From the NCBI RefSeq assembly GCF_002002725.1, contig NZ_MUNW01000031.1, forward strand, positions 1-64,000: DNA of 64,000 nucleotides, in the 5' to 3' direction. How positions within the stretch are numbered: position 1 is the first letter of the stretch; each line of letters begins with the position of its first letter. A program made the translations under genes and the position numbers. The notes beneath the pieces were generated by a model, which did not search any database, had not been told where the DNA came from, and was given only the letters and a program-made list of their open reading frames with translations. Positions 34,165 through 42,815 of this stretch are shown here, piece by piece. Source of the stretch: Sinorhizobium sp. A49. Lineage in GTDB: Bacteria; Pseudomonadota; Alphaproteobacteria; Rhizobiales; Rhizobiaceae.

Positions 34165-35433
34165 TCACTGACCACGACGAGTATCGCTTGGCTCGTGCTC
34201 CTCCAGAATGCGCCAGATTTGGTCAAGGACGTAGGCGCGCATGGTCGGGTGGTTCAACGGAGAATGGTAGTCGAATAGAAACCGCCACCCGGGCATCTGC
34301 TCCAGGTCGAGCTCGTGGTAGGAGGGATGCGCAATTCTGAAATCGTAAGCCTCTGTGAGCTCAAATCGCACTTGCGAATCGTCCGGCGGACGCAGAGATG
34401 GTTTATCCCAGTCCTCCTTCTCTCGAAACCTGTCGGCATAATCTGATGGGCTCGGGGGCATCGGAAGGCGGTGAATACCTACATTTTGAGCCTTAGCGAT
34501 GCCCAGTCCGACGGCGACGGTTTGCGGCAGGCTGCGAACCGGCTTTCCTTCAACAGGCAAAAGCCGTGGGCCTTGGCATCGACCGGGGAGAAAAATCTCA
34601 TCCGTGGCGTACATGCGGCTTAGCGTGATATCGTCCTTTGAGTACGTGACGATCAGATCCTGTGCTTTCAGTGCCGCTACGACATAACATCCAGTACCAG
34701 TCCCTTCTTCGACGTAGGGATCGGGCGGCTTTCTCCCTGCTATCCTATCGTGAATTTCAGCTGCCGGATTGCGAGATGTGATCTTGTACGACCATGTGCG
34801 AAGGCTCGCGATCGGGATTGCCGCTTGGATTAGGATAAGGGCGCGAAAAGATATGTCGGCATCGTTCGCCAGTGGGAGCGGGGACACAGCGTCCATGACG
34901 ACTGAGGCCCCTAGGCTGTGGCCGATAAGAACAATCTCGCGGTCGCGGAGTCGCCACAACAGTTCCGCAAGATACCCGGCCGCCTGTAATGCGGCGCTCT
35001 GCGCGCGCGAGAAATGTTGCGCCTCAGTTTCACCGGGCCAGCCGAACACAAGCACATCCGGGTTAACGCTGTCCGCCGCAGCCTCTCTCCTGGCCAGATC
35101 AAATGCCACCGCCTTCGCGGCGCAGGTGGCGTTCCTCATACTGGTTCGGAATCCGTGAACGTAGACGATAAGATGCCCCTTTCCTGTTTGAAGAGGGGTG
35201 AGCGAATCTGCTTGGGCATTCGCCCACTCCTTAGGGGAGCCCAAAACGAAGCCGGTTTTTGCTTCTGGCGAGCGCAGGTCGAGGGACACGAGTTGGCCGG
35301 CATTAGAGGCCGGGTTTTCTGGCGGATAACAAGTTGAGGAAAGAGCCTGAACGATCGGAAACTTCACGAGGTCGAGATTGAATGGCAGGAGAACAGCCCC
35401 AAAAAACGCGATAGTCCCAACAACGAACCGCAT
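34165..35433 (-). CDS. Alpha/beta hydrolase (DUF900-type), membrane-anchored or exported
   Basis: 422 residues from MRFVVGTIAFFGAVLL, whose hydrophobic N-terminus looks like an anchor or signal; a frame reaching 35601 adds 56 residues without a clear site. The hydrolase core has HLIVYVHGFRTSM (~oxyanion strand), the nucleophile elbow LIGHSLGAS (~190), and a likely catalytic His late in the protein. DUF900 members are lipase- or esterase-like with unknown substrates. It is near the left edge of an accessory stretch with toxin-antitoxin genes. Confidence 0.75.
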   Translation of the reverse strand: MRFVVGTIAFFGAVLLPFNLDLVKFPIVQALSSTCYPPENPASNAGQLVSLDLRSPEAKTGFVLGSPKEWANAQADSLTPLQTGKGHLIVYVHGFRTSMRNATCAAKAVAFDLARREAAADSVNPDVLVFGWPGETEAQHFSRAQSAALQAAGYLAELLWRLRDREIVLIGHSLGASVVMDAVSPLPLANDADISFRALILIQAAIPIASLRTWSYKITSRNPAAEIHDRIAGRKPPDPYVEEGTGTGCYVVAALKAQDLIVTYSKDDITLSRMYATDEIFLPGRCQGPRLLPVEGKPVRSLPQTVAVGLGIAKAQNVGIHRLPMPPSPSDYADRFREKEDWDKPSLRPPDDSQVRFELTEAYDFRIAHPSYHELDLEQMPGWRFLFDYHSPLNHPTMRAYVLDQIWRILEEHEPSDTRRGQ

Positions 35434-35769
35434 TCTGCTCGGCCTTCGATTGCGGGAATCTCTCTGCGTGACGCCGCCGCTTGACCAATACCCGCTGAGT
35501 GAAGCTAAGCCTGTATCGTCGCTCGAATGTGCGGCTTTGACAACAAGGAGTGGTGTTGTGCATTTGAGGTAGGCATGCAGTTTACCTACCTTCCTTGGCA
35601 TCTAGCGCAACGCGAAAGTCGCATCGGCAGTCGCTGAAGGCGAAACACCCCAAAGCCTCTTGAAAGTTGGACTGAGCGGTCGCATTTCGCATTTGATGTG
35701 CTGTCCAATGTCAATAATTGCGCAAAGACTGTTATTCTGCCATGCTAAGGGTCAACTGGAGGCTTTTAC
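35434..35769. other. Intergenic region, divergent promoters
   Basis: About 336 bases between the divergent hydrolase and ParD genes, with no convincing gene. The stretch just before ParD is AT-rich (around 35705-35750) and TGGAGG lies 9 nt before its ATG. ParD-type autoregulation would act here, but I cannot point to an operator. Confidence 0.5.
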
Positions 35770-36015
35770 ATGAACGTATCCATTGGTGACCGTTGGGAAA
35801 GTTTTGTGTCCAACATTGTGAAGGACGGCCGTTACGGTTCCGCCAGCGAGGTTGTGCGTGAAGGACTGCGCTTGGTTGAGGAACGGGAACAGAAGCTGAG
35901 GGCTCTGACCAGCCTGCTAAACAAATCGATCGCCGACGGCGGTGAAGCATCGGATGCAGATATTGACGCTGCACTGGAAGCCAAGGCCGCTCAATTGTCT
36001 AAGGAAGGCTATTAA
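35770..36015 (+). CDS. parD: ParD-like antitoxin (ribbon-helix-helix)
   Basis: 81 residues: MNVSIGDRWESFVSNIVKDGRYGSASEVVREGLRLVEERE. This is the standard ParD/CopG ribbon-helix-helix start, with TGGAGG upstream. The C-terminal half (ALTSLLNKSIADGGEASDADIDAAL) would wrap the toxin. It is 16 nt before the ParE gene; together they form a type II toxin-antitoxin pair, and ParD usually represses the operon. Confidence 0.9.
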   Translation: MNVSIGDRWESFVSNIVKDGRYGSASEVVREGLRLVEEREQKLRALTSLLNKSIADGGEASDADIDAALEAKAAQLSKEGY

Positions 36016-36031
36016 GCGGCCGCAGCTTCGC

Positions 36032-36334
36032 ATGCTGCCGTCGGCGCTCACTGATCTGGTCGATATTCTCGAATACATCACGCGACAGAGCGGCAGCTTG
36101 GTTGCAGGTCGTCGCTTTGTCGGAGAATTGCGGCAAAAATGCCGGACACTCGCCGGGCTGCCGGGCACCATCGGCCGATCACGGCCGGAACTGCGTGCCG
36201 ATATCCGCAGCTCGGCGTTCAAGGGATATGTCATCTTCTTTCGCTACGTCGATGAACGGTTTGAGGTGGTCAATATCATCGAAGGACACCGCGATATCGA
36301 CGAGTTGTTCTCCTCGATCGACACGGACGAATGA
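36032..36334 (+). CDS. parE: ParE-like toxin (RelE/ParE superfamily)
   Basis: 100 residues from MLPSALTDLVDILEYI. The ParE fold is shown by LTDLVDILEYITRQSG, RFVGELRQKCRTLAGLPGTIGRSRPEL, and the C-terminal strand YVIFFRYVDERFEVVNIIEGHRDI. ParE toxins inhibit DNA gyrase. An earlier non-ATG start just before the antitoxin stop is possible. It pairs with the preceding ParD gene. Confidence 0.9.
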   Translation: MLPSALTDLVDILEYITRQSGSLVAGRRFVGELRQKCRTLAGLPGTIGRSRPELRADIRSSAFKGYVIFFRYVDERFEVVNIIEGHRDIDELFSSIDTDE

Positions 36335-36372
36335 ACCACCCTTCGTGCTTCGTGCACGGGTGGCGCGGGTCA

Positions 36373-37554
36373 CTAGGTGACCAACCGCGCCGCTCGCCCC
36401 AGTTTTCGCTCCGCATCGTTGTAGTAGCGCGCCGCCTGCGTCACCGACTTATGCAACGACTGCTGCATCGCTTCGGGTAAAGGGATGCCGCGATTGGCTG
36501 CCTCGGTCAGGTAGCCCGACCGCAAGCCATGCGCCGAGAACAACGTCGGATCGAGCCCAGCCTGTTTGCAGCGGGTTTTTAGGATTAGATTGACCGACTG
36601 CGGTGTCATCGCCCGCCGATCGACATTCCCCCACTGATCGATGCGTCGGAACACCGGCCCCTCGGTGATACCGGCTACCTCCAGCCATTGTTTCAGCGCC
36701 AACACCGGCCGCCCGATCAGGATCACATGTTCGTCGTCGTCACTCGTCGTCGTCTTCGTGCGGCCGAGGCGGATCGAAAGGCAGGGAAGGGGAGGGGAGG
36801 CCATGTCGTTCGGATCGGCACGAACGGGATCTTCGTCGACGAGATCCTCGACCCTCAATGCTGCGACTTCGGATCGCCGTCGCCCGCCAGACGCGAAAGC
36901 GGCCAGAAGCAGGGACCGGTCGCGCAGATCGACCAGGCGCTCGCCACCGCAAGCCTGCAGCAGCTTGGCCAGAATGTCGGCCGTGACGGCCTTCTTGCTT
37001 TTGCGCTGTCGTGGTCGCGCGCTCGCGCGCACCGCAAGCCGCAACGCGGATTTGAGCGAAGGGCCGTCGAAGCAACCTTGTAAGCCCCGCCAACGGGTGA
37101 GGATCGACCAGCTCGTCAGCCGACGTCGAACAGTCTCGGGGGCGTGTGGTCCGTCGGTGCGCAGGAGGCGTCGGGAACGCAAGCCATTTTCCACCCCAGT
37201 CGGCATGCCATGGCTCGGATCCTCGGCGCGCTTGGCCGGGTTCCAAAGGTGATGAGCGACGAATTTGAGCAGCAGGCATTCGGGCGCCGGCCAGGGGAGG
37301 GTGCCATCGGTTGCAAGCTGGCACCAGGCCTCGAGGTAGCCGAGGTCGGAGGCAAGCGCCCGCAGCGTATTGGCGCCCATGCCTTCGTTGGCGAGGTGCT
37401 TGAGGGTATCGACGTCGTCGTCGGTCAGAAGCGCGGCGAGCTGGTCGCGGCGATCGAAGGGCAAGATGGCGTCGAGGGCGTCTAGCTGCTCAGCGCGCCG
37501 CAGCACGTCATCCCGGACCGGCGACATCACCCTTCCCTTACCGCGATCAGCCAT
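36373..37554 (-). CDS. Tyrosine recombinase / phage-type integrase
   Basis: 393 residues. The ATG at 37554 overlaps the stop of the DUF7673 gene by 8 nt (ATGGCTGA), so I take it over the frame reaching 37599. An N-terminal SAM-like domain (~30-150) precedes the catalytic domain. Its motifs are GGRRRSEVAALRVEDL (first Arg), SAHGLRSGYLTEAA (His-x-x-Arg), and the nucleophile Tyr in AARYYND. It would cut and rejoin DNA at specific sites. It is the last gene of a coupled string with VapB, VapC and DUF7673, unusual for an integrase and suggestive of an accessory plasmid or island module. Confidence 0.92.
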   Translation of the reverse strand: MADRGKGRVMSPVRDDVLRRAEQLDALDAILPFDRRDQLAALLTDDDVDTLKHLANEGMGANTLRALASDLGYLEAWCQLATDGTLPWPAPECLLLKFVAHHLWNPAKRAEDPSHGMPTGVENGLRSRRLLRTDGPHAPETVRRRLTSWSILTRWRGLQGCFDGPSLKSALRLAVRASARPRQRKSKKAVTADILAKLLQACGGERLVDLRDRSLLLAAFASGGRRRSEVAALRVEDLVDEDPVRADPNDMASPPLPCLSIRLGRTKTTTSDDDEHVILIGRPVLALKQWLEVAGITEGPVFRRIDQWGNVDRRAMTPQSVNLILKTRCKQAGLDPTLFSAHGLRSGYLTEAANRGIPLPEAMQQSLHKSVTQAARYYNDAERKLGRAARLVT

Positions 37555-37831
37555 CTGTTTGTGGCCGCCAGCGGTGGATGATGCTTTCCATCTCGCCACG
37601 GTATTCCGTCGGATAGAAGGCGTCCTCCTCGCGCGCGAGATAGGTGAAGACTGTCACCATGTCTTCAGAGACGTCGCGGTCAACAGCGAACAGGTCCGGG
37701 ATGTCGAAGCCGCCGAGTGCGTCGGCGTTCCACCAGGCGAGCAGGAAGTTCGCGACCCGACGCGCCTGGCCGGTATCGGCATGGGCGATGTTCAGGAGCT
37801 TTTCGAGGGCAAATCTGACGCGCTCTTCCAT
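37547..37831 (-). CDS. DUF7673-like small protein
   Basis: 94 residues. The central FLLAWWNADALGGFDIPDLFAVDRDVSEDMVTVFTYLA matches the DUF7673 proteins found on plasmids and integrative elements. Function is unknown. It is 33 nt after the VapC gene and overlaps the integrase start by 8 nt, so it should be cotranscribed with both. Confidence 0.7.
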   Translation of the reverse strand: MEERVRFALEKLLNIAHADTGQARRVANFLLAWWNADALGGFDIPDLFAVDRDVSEDMVTVFTYLAREEDAFYPTEYRGEMESIIHRWRPQTDG

Positions 37832-37864
37832 GGGATCCTGTCGGGGGTGGTTGGCGATCGTCCT

Positions 37865-38266
37865 TTAGCCGAAGGATGCTGGGTGAATTTTCAGGTCCGT
37901 CTGGCTGAAATCATTGCCCTTGAACAATAGCGGCGCCTTGGCGATCCTCGCAACAGCATAGGAAAAACAGTCACCCATGTTGAGGGTCGCCGGATGGCGG
38001 CCTTTGCCGAAGCGGTCGAACGCTCGTTCCGCTTCCCGGTAATGCGCCTCGTCGAAAGCGATCGCCCTGACGTTGGGCAGCTGGAAAAGCTGATCGACAA
38101 TGTCCGAAGCGTTGGGGAATCCCTTGCCTGTCAGCACCATTCGCGCCTCCAGCAGGGTCGGCCAGCCGATCGCAACCGCCTCTCGACCGATCAACGCCGT
38201 GAATCGTTCGGCCTCCGGTTCTGCCAACGCCATCGCCAGAATGACCGACGTATCGACAGCGATCAT
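37865..38266 (-). CDS. vapC: VapC-family PIN-domain toxin
   Basis: 133 residues with the PIN-domain acidic residues: MIAVDTSVILAMAL (first Asp), TLLEARMVL (Glu), and MGDCFSYAVA (Asp), followed by PLLFKGNDFSQTDL. VapC toxins are RNases that cleave tRNA or rRNA. The start overlaps the antitoxin stop by 4 nt (ATGA). It is a complete gene with all active-site positions present. Confidence 0.93.
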   Translation of the reverse strand: MIAVDTSVILAMALAEPEAERFTALIGREAVAIGWPTLLEARMVLTGKGFPNASDIVDQLFQLPNVRAIAFDEAHYREAERAFDRFGKGRHPATLNMGDCFSYAVARIAKAPLLFKGNDFSQTDLKIHPASFG

Positions 38267-38520
38267 CGCGGCAAACCGTGTTCGTCGTAGAAATCGTCAT
38301 GCGCCGATGTCGTGCCGGCCGGGACCGCACGCCGGCCTTCGGCCATCAAATCCGATAGGACATCGATAGGCGCCCGCGCAGACTGCTGGCGCAGTTCCAG
38401 ATCGTAGTGCTCGAGCGCCTGCTCGACGAGCCTGTTGATCGGCTGGCCCGTGCGGCGCGCCAGCGCGTGTGCCAGATCCCTGGCCTTGGTGCTGCGGACG
38501 GACAGTTGCGGTTCGGACAT
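38263..38520 (-). CDS. vapB: VapB-like antitoxin (type II)
   Basis: 85 residues from MSEPQLSVRSTKARDLAHAL with GAGGAAACGCG upstream; a frame to 38589 is rejected. It resembles the rv0623/PSK-type VapB antitoxins (RTGQPINRLVEQALEHYDLEL). The C-terminal DDFYDEHGLPR is the usual toxin-binding tail. It overlaps vapC and would repress the operon that also includes DUF7673 and the integrase. Confidence 0.88.
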   Translation of the reverse strand: MSEPQLSVRSTKARDLAHALARRTGQPINRLVEQALEHYDLELRQQSARAPIDVLSDLMAEGRRAVPAGTTSAHDDFYDEHGLPR

Positions 38521-38704
38521 CGCGTTTCCTCGATCGAAATCTTGTTCAAATATAGCGACTGTGGCTTGAGGTGGCAAGAAAATCGCCATTAGATGGCTAA
38601 CTATCGATACTGGGCCTCTATCGATGGTTAGACATCAATCCGGCAAGAACACCATGTAGCGAACCCTAAATTACTTATAGAGTTCCTATAGCAAATCATT
38701 TACC

Positions 38705-39844
38705 ATGATTTCAATGGTTTACGATCTCGCGAAAATTAGCATACCAGCGTTGATGCGGCCGGCTTTCGACGCGGCAATCGCGCTCACACGTCTCGACGAG
38801 CGGATCGCCCGTTCACAGGTCGGCCGGGGCTGGATCGAACGTTCCCATTTCGCCGACGCATGCGCCTCGCTGTGGATCGACGGCGAACTCGTGCATCTCG
38901 AAGACCTCGTCCTCCACGACCATGTCAGAGATATTCGCACGCCCACCCACGAGCTGACCATCGCCCGCGACGTCCTGCGCACGCGTCGGCGCATTGCTGG
39001 TCAGTTGCCTGGCTGGGCCCTATCGGCCGACGGTATCCGGACGCTGCGAAAGACCTCGGAGATCACGGCGGCTGACACGGACGAGGCGACGCCCGCCGAT
39101 GCCATCCGGCGCGCGGTCGCAAACGAGCCGGAAGACGAGGGGCAAGACGCCGACGATGGCGAAAGTCTTCCCGGTGTCGATTATGCCGCCATCGATGCGG
39201 TTCTCGCCCGATCGGAGGCGGCAATCGAGAACGCGACACGGCCCGGCCGGAGGGACGACCACGAGAAAGATCCGATGATCTACGATCTCGACTGGGACGA
39301 GGATGCGCGGCTCGACGAATGGCGTGCGGTGTTGCGCCAAGTCGAAAACTTGCCAGCGGTATTGCAGGCGATAATTGCCCTCGATGCCTGGAATGAAATT
39401 TCGGTCCTGCAGCATGCGCCCTGGCTCGGCCGCCTGCTGGCCGCTTCGATCCTGCGCCAGGCGGGCATCACGACTGGTGCCCATCTCGCCGCCATCAATC
39501 TCGGCCTCAAAACCATTCCCGTCGATCGGCGCCGGCATCGTGATCGGGAGACCCGGCTGCTCGCCATCGCCCACGGTCTGATCGCGGCCGCCGAGATCGG
39601 TCTGAAAGAACATGACCGGCTGGCTATGGCGAGAACGATGATGCAGCGAAAGCTGGACGGGCGTCGGACATCTTCGAAACTGCCGGAGCTGGTGGAGCTG
39701 GTGATGGCAAAGCCGTTGGTATCGGCCGGAATGGTGGCGAAGACGCTCGAGGTCACGCCGCAGGCGGCGCGGCGGATTGTTTTGGAGCTGGGACTTCGCG
39801 AGATGACGGGGAGGGGGAGGTTTCAGGCGTGGGGAGTGTTGTAA
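38705..39844 (+). CDS. RHE_PE00001-family protein (DUF1612/HTH), rhizobial plasmid type
   Basis: 379 residues. It matches a rhizobial family named after an R. etli plasmid gene. The N-terminal part is [37 protein letters not shown], the middle DUF1612 segment includes [29 protein letters not shown], and the C-terminal helix-turn-helix is [36 protein letters not shown]. These proteins occur on symbiotic and accessory plasmids, often near mobile elements, and are presumed DNA-binding. No repABC genes are in this window. An IS91-type fragment starts 8 nt after its stop. Confidence 0.85.
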   Translation: MISMVYDLAKISIPALMRPAFDAAIALTRLDERIARSQVGRGWIERSHFADACASLWIDGELVHLEDLVLHDHVRDIRTPTHELTIARDVLRTRRRIAGQLPGWALSADGIRTLRKTSEITAADTDEATPADAIRRAVANEPEDEGQDADDGESLPGVDYAAIDAVLARSEAAIENATRPGRRDDHEKDPMIYDLDWDEDARLDEWRAVLRQVENLPAVLQAIIALDAWNEISVLQHAPWLGRLLAASILRQAGITTGAHLAAINLGLKTIPVDRRRHRDRETRLLAIAHGLIAAAEIGLKEHDRLAMARTMMQRKLDGRRTSSKLPELVELVMAKPLVSAGMVAKTLEVTPQAARRIVLELGLREMTGRGRFQAWGVL

Positions 39845-39851
39845 TCGTTGG

Positions 39852-40328
39852 ATGACCTATGCCAAGGCACCGTTCGCGGGGCCGGAGGCAGTGCTCGCCT
39901 ACCTGTCCCGCTACACCCACCGGGTCGCAATCTCGAACCACCGCCTGATCACCTTCGACGAAACTGGCGTCACCTTCCGCTACAAGGACTACCGCCGCGA
40001 CGGCCGCGACCGGCAGCAGATCATGACGCTCGCGGTCGATGAGTTCATCCGCCGTTTCCTGCTCCATCTCTTGCCGCGTGGCTTCCATCGTATCCGGCAC
40101 TACGGCATGCTCGCCGGCTCAGCCCGCAAGACCAGCCTCGCGCTCGCGCGCGAACTTCTGCACGTCGCCACACCGATCGATGACGGCACACCGGGCGAAC
40201 CGGATGACTTCCGCCCCTCATGCCCCTGCTGCGGCGGACGAATGATCGTCATCGAGGTGTTTGAACGCTGGAGGCAGCCGCGCGGACCACCGGATGCGAC
40301 GGCGACAAACCGGGAGACGGCTTCATGA
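39852..40328 (+). pseudogene. IS91-family transposase, C-terminal fragment
   Basis: 158 codons align to the C-terminal part of an IS91-type Y2 transposase: YAKAPFAGPEAVLAYLSRYTHRVAISNHRLI, then FRYKDYRRDGR and a terminal zinc-finger-like CPCCGGRM. The N-terminal zinc-binding domain and catalytic tyrosines that should precede it are missing. The fragment begins right after the RHE_PE00001 stop, suggesting a deletion or insertion junction. It cannot encode an active transposase. Confidence 0.88.
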
Positions 40329-40839
40329 CCCGGCATGGAATGGGCAAGTCTTCAGCCGCAGGCCTCACGCCTCCGGCAACCGACCCACATGCGTCCGTGG
40401 TGATCATCGCCGCCGACAGGGTCGTGACGAAAGTAGTGACAGGCCAGAAGAACCACGCATACGTACAACGAAGCGGCCTGTCAGTGTCCATAATCCCGCT
40501 CACTGGCTGCGATCGTGCGATCGCGGATATGAGCCGCAGATTGAAATCTCCATAGCCTTCAACTGTGGCCCGCGGGTTCCTTCCTCGGGGACTTTCGTAC
40601 GCCTGCCGGCGCCCGAAACTCTTCACGCAAGCGGACCGACGGCTGCCACGAACATCCAATACGAAAAGCGGACTTCTGAGCACTTGCCGCCGAAGTCTGG
40701 AATTGGCCCTTTCCGGACATACCAAGCGCCCGCACCTGCGTTGTAATGTTACGTAGGAGACAGGGCGGAGCGACGTATCGGCTCCGCCGTTATGGGTGTA
40801 AATTGTGGAGGTATATCAAACTACGTCCACTCGCTTCGG
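40329..40839. other. IS91 remnant downstream sequence / intergenic
   Basis: This ~510-base stretch after the transposase fragment has no convincing gene. Its first ~400 bases probably belong to the 3' end of the same IS91-type element, but I could not recognise a defined terminus. The final ~100 bases lead into the SDR gene's 3' end. Confidence 0.45.
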
Positions 40840-41676
40840 TCACAAGGAGCCATCAGTCGATCTGGAAAGCGCGTCAAACGCCGACAACTCTTCCAGTCGA
40901 TCCTTGAGAATCGGGGTTATTGCATCCAGGGCGTCGCCACCTGCCATGAACTGCTTCGGCGGGTTCTCCATGGTTCCAATCTTCACCAAGACCTCGCCAA
41001 GCTTTTCAGGATCGCCCGTCTGCTGGCCGTTGTACGGCGACCACATAGCCTCGGCCGTCCCTTCGGCGGCATAGTCTTCGATGACGCTTTCTGCATAACG
41101 AACATTCGAGGCAGCGAGCAGGTCTGTCCGGAAGAAGCCGGGAGCGACGACAACGATTTCGATACCGAACTGCCTGACCTCCTCGGCTACCGCCTGTGAC
41201 AATCCCTCGACGGCGAACTTGGCGACGCTGTAGGCGGCACAGTGCTTGAGACCGATCACGCCCGCCAACGAGCTGATGTTGACGATCCTGCCCGACCGCT
41301 GCTTGCGCATGATCGGAAGAACCGCGCGCATCACATACATGACACCGTAGAAATTGGTTCCCATCTGGCGGTCGATCTCGTCGGTCGTCAGTTCCTCGAA
41401 GTTCCCGAGAGCGCTGTACCCGGCATTGTTGACGAGAACGTCGATCCTGCCGAATGCCTGGACCGCCTTGTCGGCAGCGGTCTTCGTCTGCGCTTCGTCG
41501 GCAACGTCGAGCGCGATGACCTTGAGTCTTTCCCCAGCGACATCGGAAAGTGCGCTGCGCACCTTCTCGACATTGCGACCAGTGGCGACGACCCGATGCC
41601 CTGCATTCAAAGCCGCCCGCGCGGTTGCCGCGCCGATCCCGCTTCCCGCGCCTGTGACGAACCAGACCTTGCTCAT
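40840..41676 (-). CDS. Short-chain dehydrogenase/reductase (classical SDR)
   Basis: 278 residues from MSKVWFVTGAGSGIGAATA; AAGGGA lies 6 nt before this ATG. The NAD(P)-binding TGAGSGIG, NNAG (LVNNAGYSALG), catalytic Ser in IVNISSLAG and YxxxK (YSVAK) are all present. The length and the loop GFFRTDLLAASNVRYAES resemble oxidoreductases of the YciK/retinol-dehydrogenase-like group. Arg at the end of the second strand (TGRN) hints at NADPH. It is divergent from a LysR gene that probably controls it. Substrate unknown. Confidence 0.93.
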   Translation of the reverse strand: MSKVWFVTGAGSGIGAATARAALNAGHRVVATGRNVEKVRSALSDVAGERLKVIALDVADEAQTKTAADKAVQAFGRIDVLVNNAGYSALGNFEELTTDEIDRQMGTNFYGVMYVMRAVLPIMRKQRSGRIVNISSLAGVIGLKHCAAYSVAKFAVEGLSQAVAEEVRQFGIEIVVVAPGFFRTDLLAASNVRYAESVIEDYAAEGTAEAMWSPYNGQQTGDPEKLGEVLVKIGTMENPPKQFMAGGDALDAITPILKDRLEELSAFDALSRSTDGSL

Positions 41677-41772
41677 GATCATTCCCTTTCGTTCGATGGC
41701 CTGAAGATATCGCCTGCCAGAATGGGAAATTAGATGGTATTATTCGCATGGACTTAGAAAACAGGGTTCTGA

Positions 41773-42666
41773 ATGCGCCGAGAAAACGTGAACGACTTCC
41801 TCGCCTTCATCGCGGTCGCCCGCGAACGCAGCTTCACGAAGGCTGCGGCGCAGATGGGAATTTCCCAGTCGGCCCTGAGCTATACCGTCCGCACCCTTGA
41901 AGCTCGCCTCGGCATCAGGCTCCTGACCCGCACGACACGAAGCGTATCCCTTACGGAAGCCGGGGAACGGTTGCTCCAGAGCATCGGCCCACGCTTCGAC
42001 GAGATTGAAAGCGAAATCGCGGCGATCAGCTCGCTCCGTGACAAGCCCGCCGGAACCGTCCGCATCACCACCGTCGAACATGCGGCCGAGACGATCCTCT
42101 GGCCCAGGCTCGCGCCTGTCCTCGAGGAATACCCGGACATCAACATTGAGATCATCAGCGACTACGGGCTGAAGGACATCGTGGCTGACCGATACGATGC
42201 AGGGGTCCGTCTCGGGGAGCAGGTGGACAAGGACATGATCTCCGTCCGTATCGGCCCGGATTCCCGTTTTGCCGTGGTCGGCGCACCCTCGTACTTCGAA
42301 ACGCGGGAACGCCCGCTTTTGCCCGAAGACCTCACCGAACACAGTTGCATTCGCCTTCGCCTGCCGACCCACGGCGGTTTCTACGTATGGCCCTTCCAGA
42401 AGGACGGCCGCGAGGTGAACGTGCGTATCGATGGCCGTACGGCGTTCAATACGATCAGCCTTATGCGGCAGGCCGCGTTGGGTGGCTTCGGCCTTGCGTA
42501 TCTTCCGGAAGATCAGGTTGCCGATTTCGTCGCCGACGGACGCCTGCTGCAGGTCCTCGCCGACTGGTGTCCTCCGCGTCCACCCTTCAATCTGTACTAC
42601 CCGTCGCGGCGTCAGCATTCGCCAGCCTTCTCGATCGTGGTGGAAGCCTTGCGGTATCGGGATTGA
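41773..42666 (+). CDS. LysR-family transcriptional regulator
   Basis: 297 residues. The N-terminal winged helix-turn-helix (FLAFIAVARERSFTKAAAQMGISQSALSYTVRTLEARLGIRLL) is followed by a periplasmic-binding-like effector domain (GTVRITTVEHAAETILWPRL ... LPEDLTEHSCIRLR ... GGFGLAYLPEDQVADF). This subgroup (DsdA/PgrR-like) commonly controls divergent oxidoreductases. The 96-base gap to the SDR gene must hold the shared promoters. The following hydrolase gene may also belong to its regulon. Confidence 0.94.
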   Translation: MRRENVNDFLAFIAVARERSFTKAAAQMGISQSALSYTVRTLEARLGIRLLTRTTRSVSLTEAGERLLQSIGPRFDEIESEIAAISSLRDKPAGTVRITTVEHAAETILWPRLAPVLEEYPDINIEIISDYGLKDIVADRYDAGVRLGEQVDKDMISVRIGPDSRFAVVGAPSYFETRERPLLPEDLTEHSCIRLRLPTHGGFYVWPFQKDGREVNVRIDGRTAFNTISLMRQAALGGFGLAYLPEDQVADFVADGRLLQVLADWCPPRPPFNLYYPSRRQHSPAFSIVVEALRYRD

Positions 42667-42815
42667 CCCTTATCCTCTCTGCTACTTGATTAAGAAAATG
42701 CCCTTCTAGGCCCATGCGAAAAGCGCCGCCTAATCGCTGAATGCCGCCCGGTCTATCTTTCAATGGTCACCATCGCCCCCGGCGGTTGGAAACCAAGAGA
42801 AGAAGGACCGACACC

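Noticed and set aside
38705-39844. Considered as a plasmid replication (repABC) gene
   Set aside because: It matches the RHE_PE00001/DUF1612 family, not RepA, RepB or RepC, and no origin-like sequence is seen.
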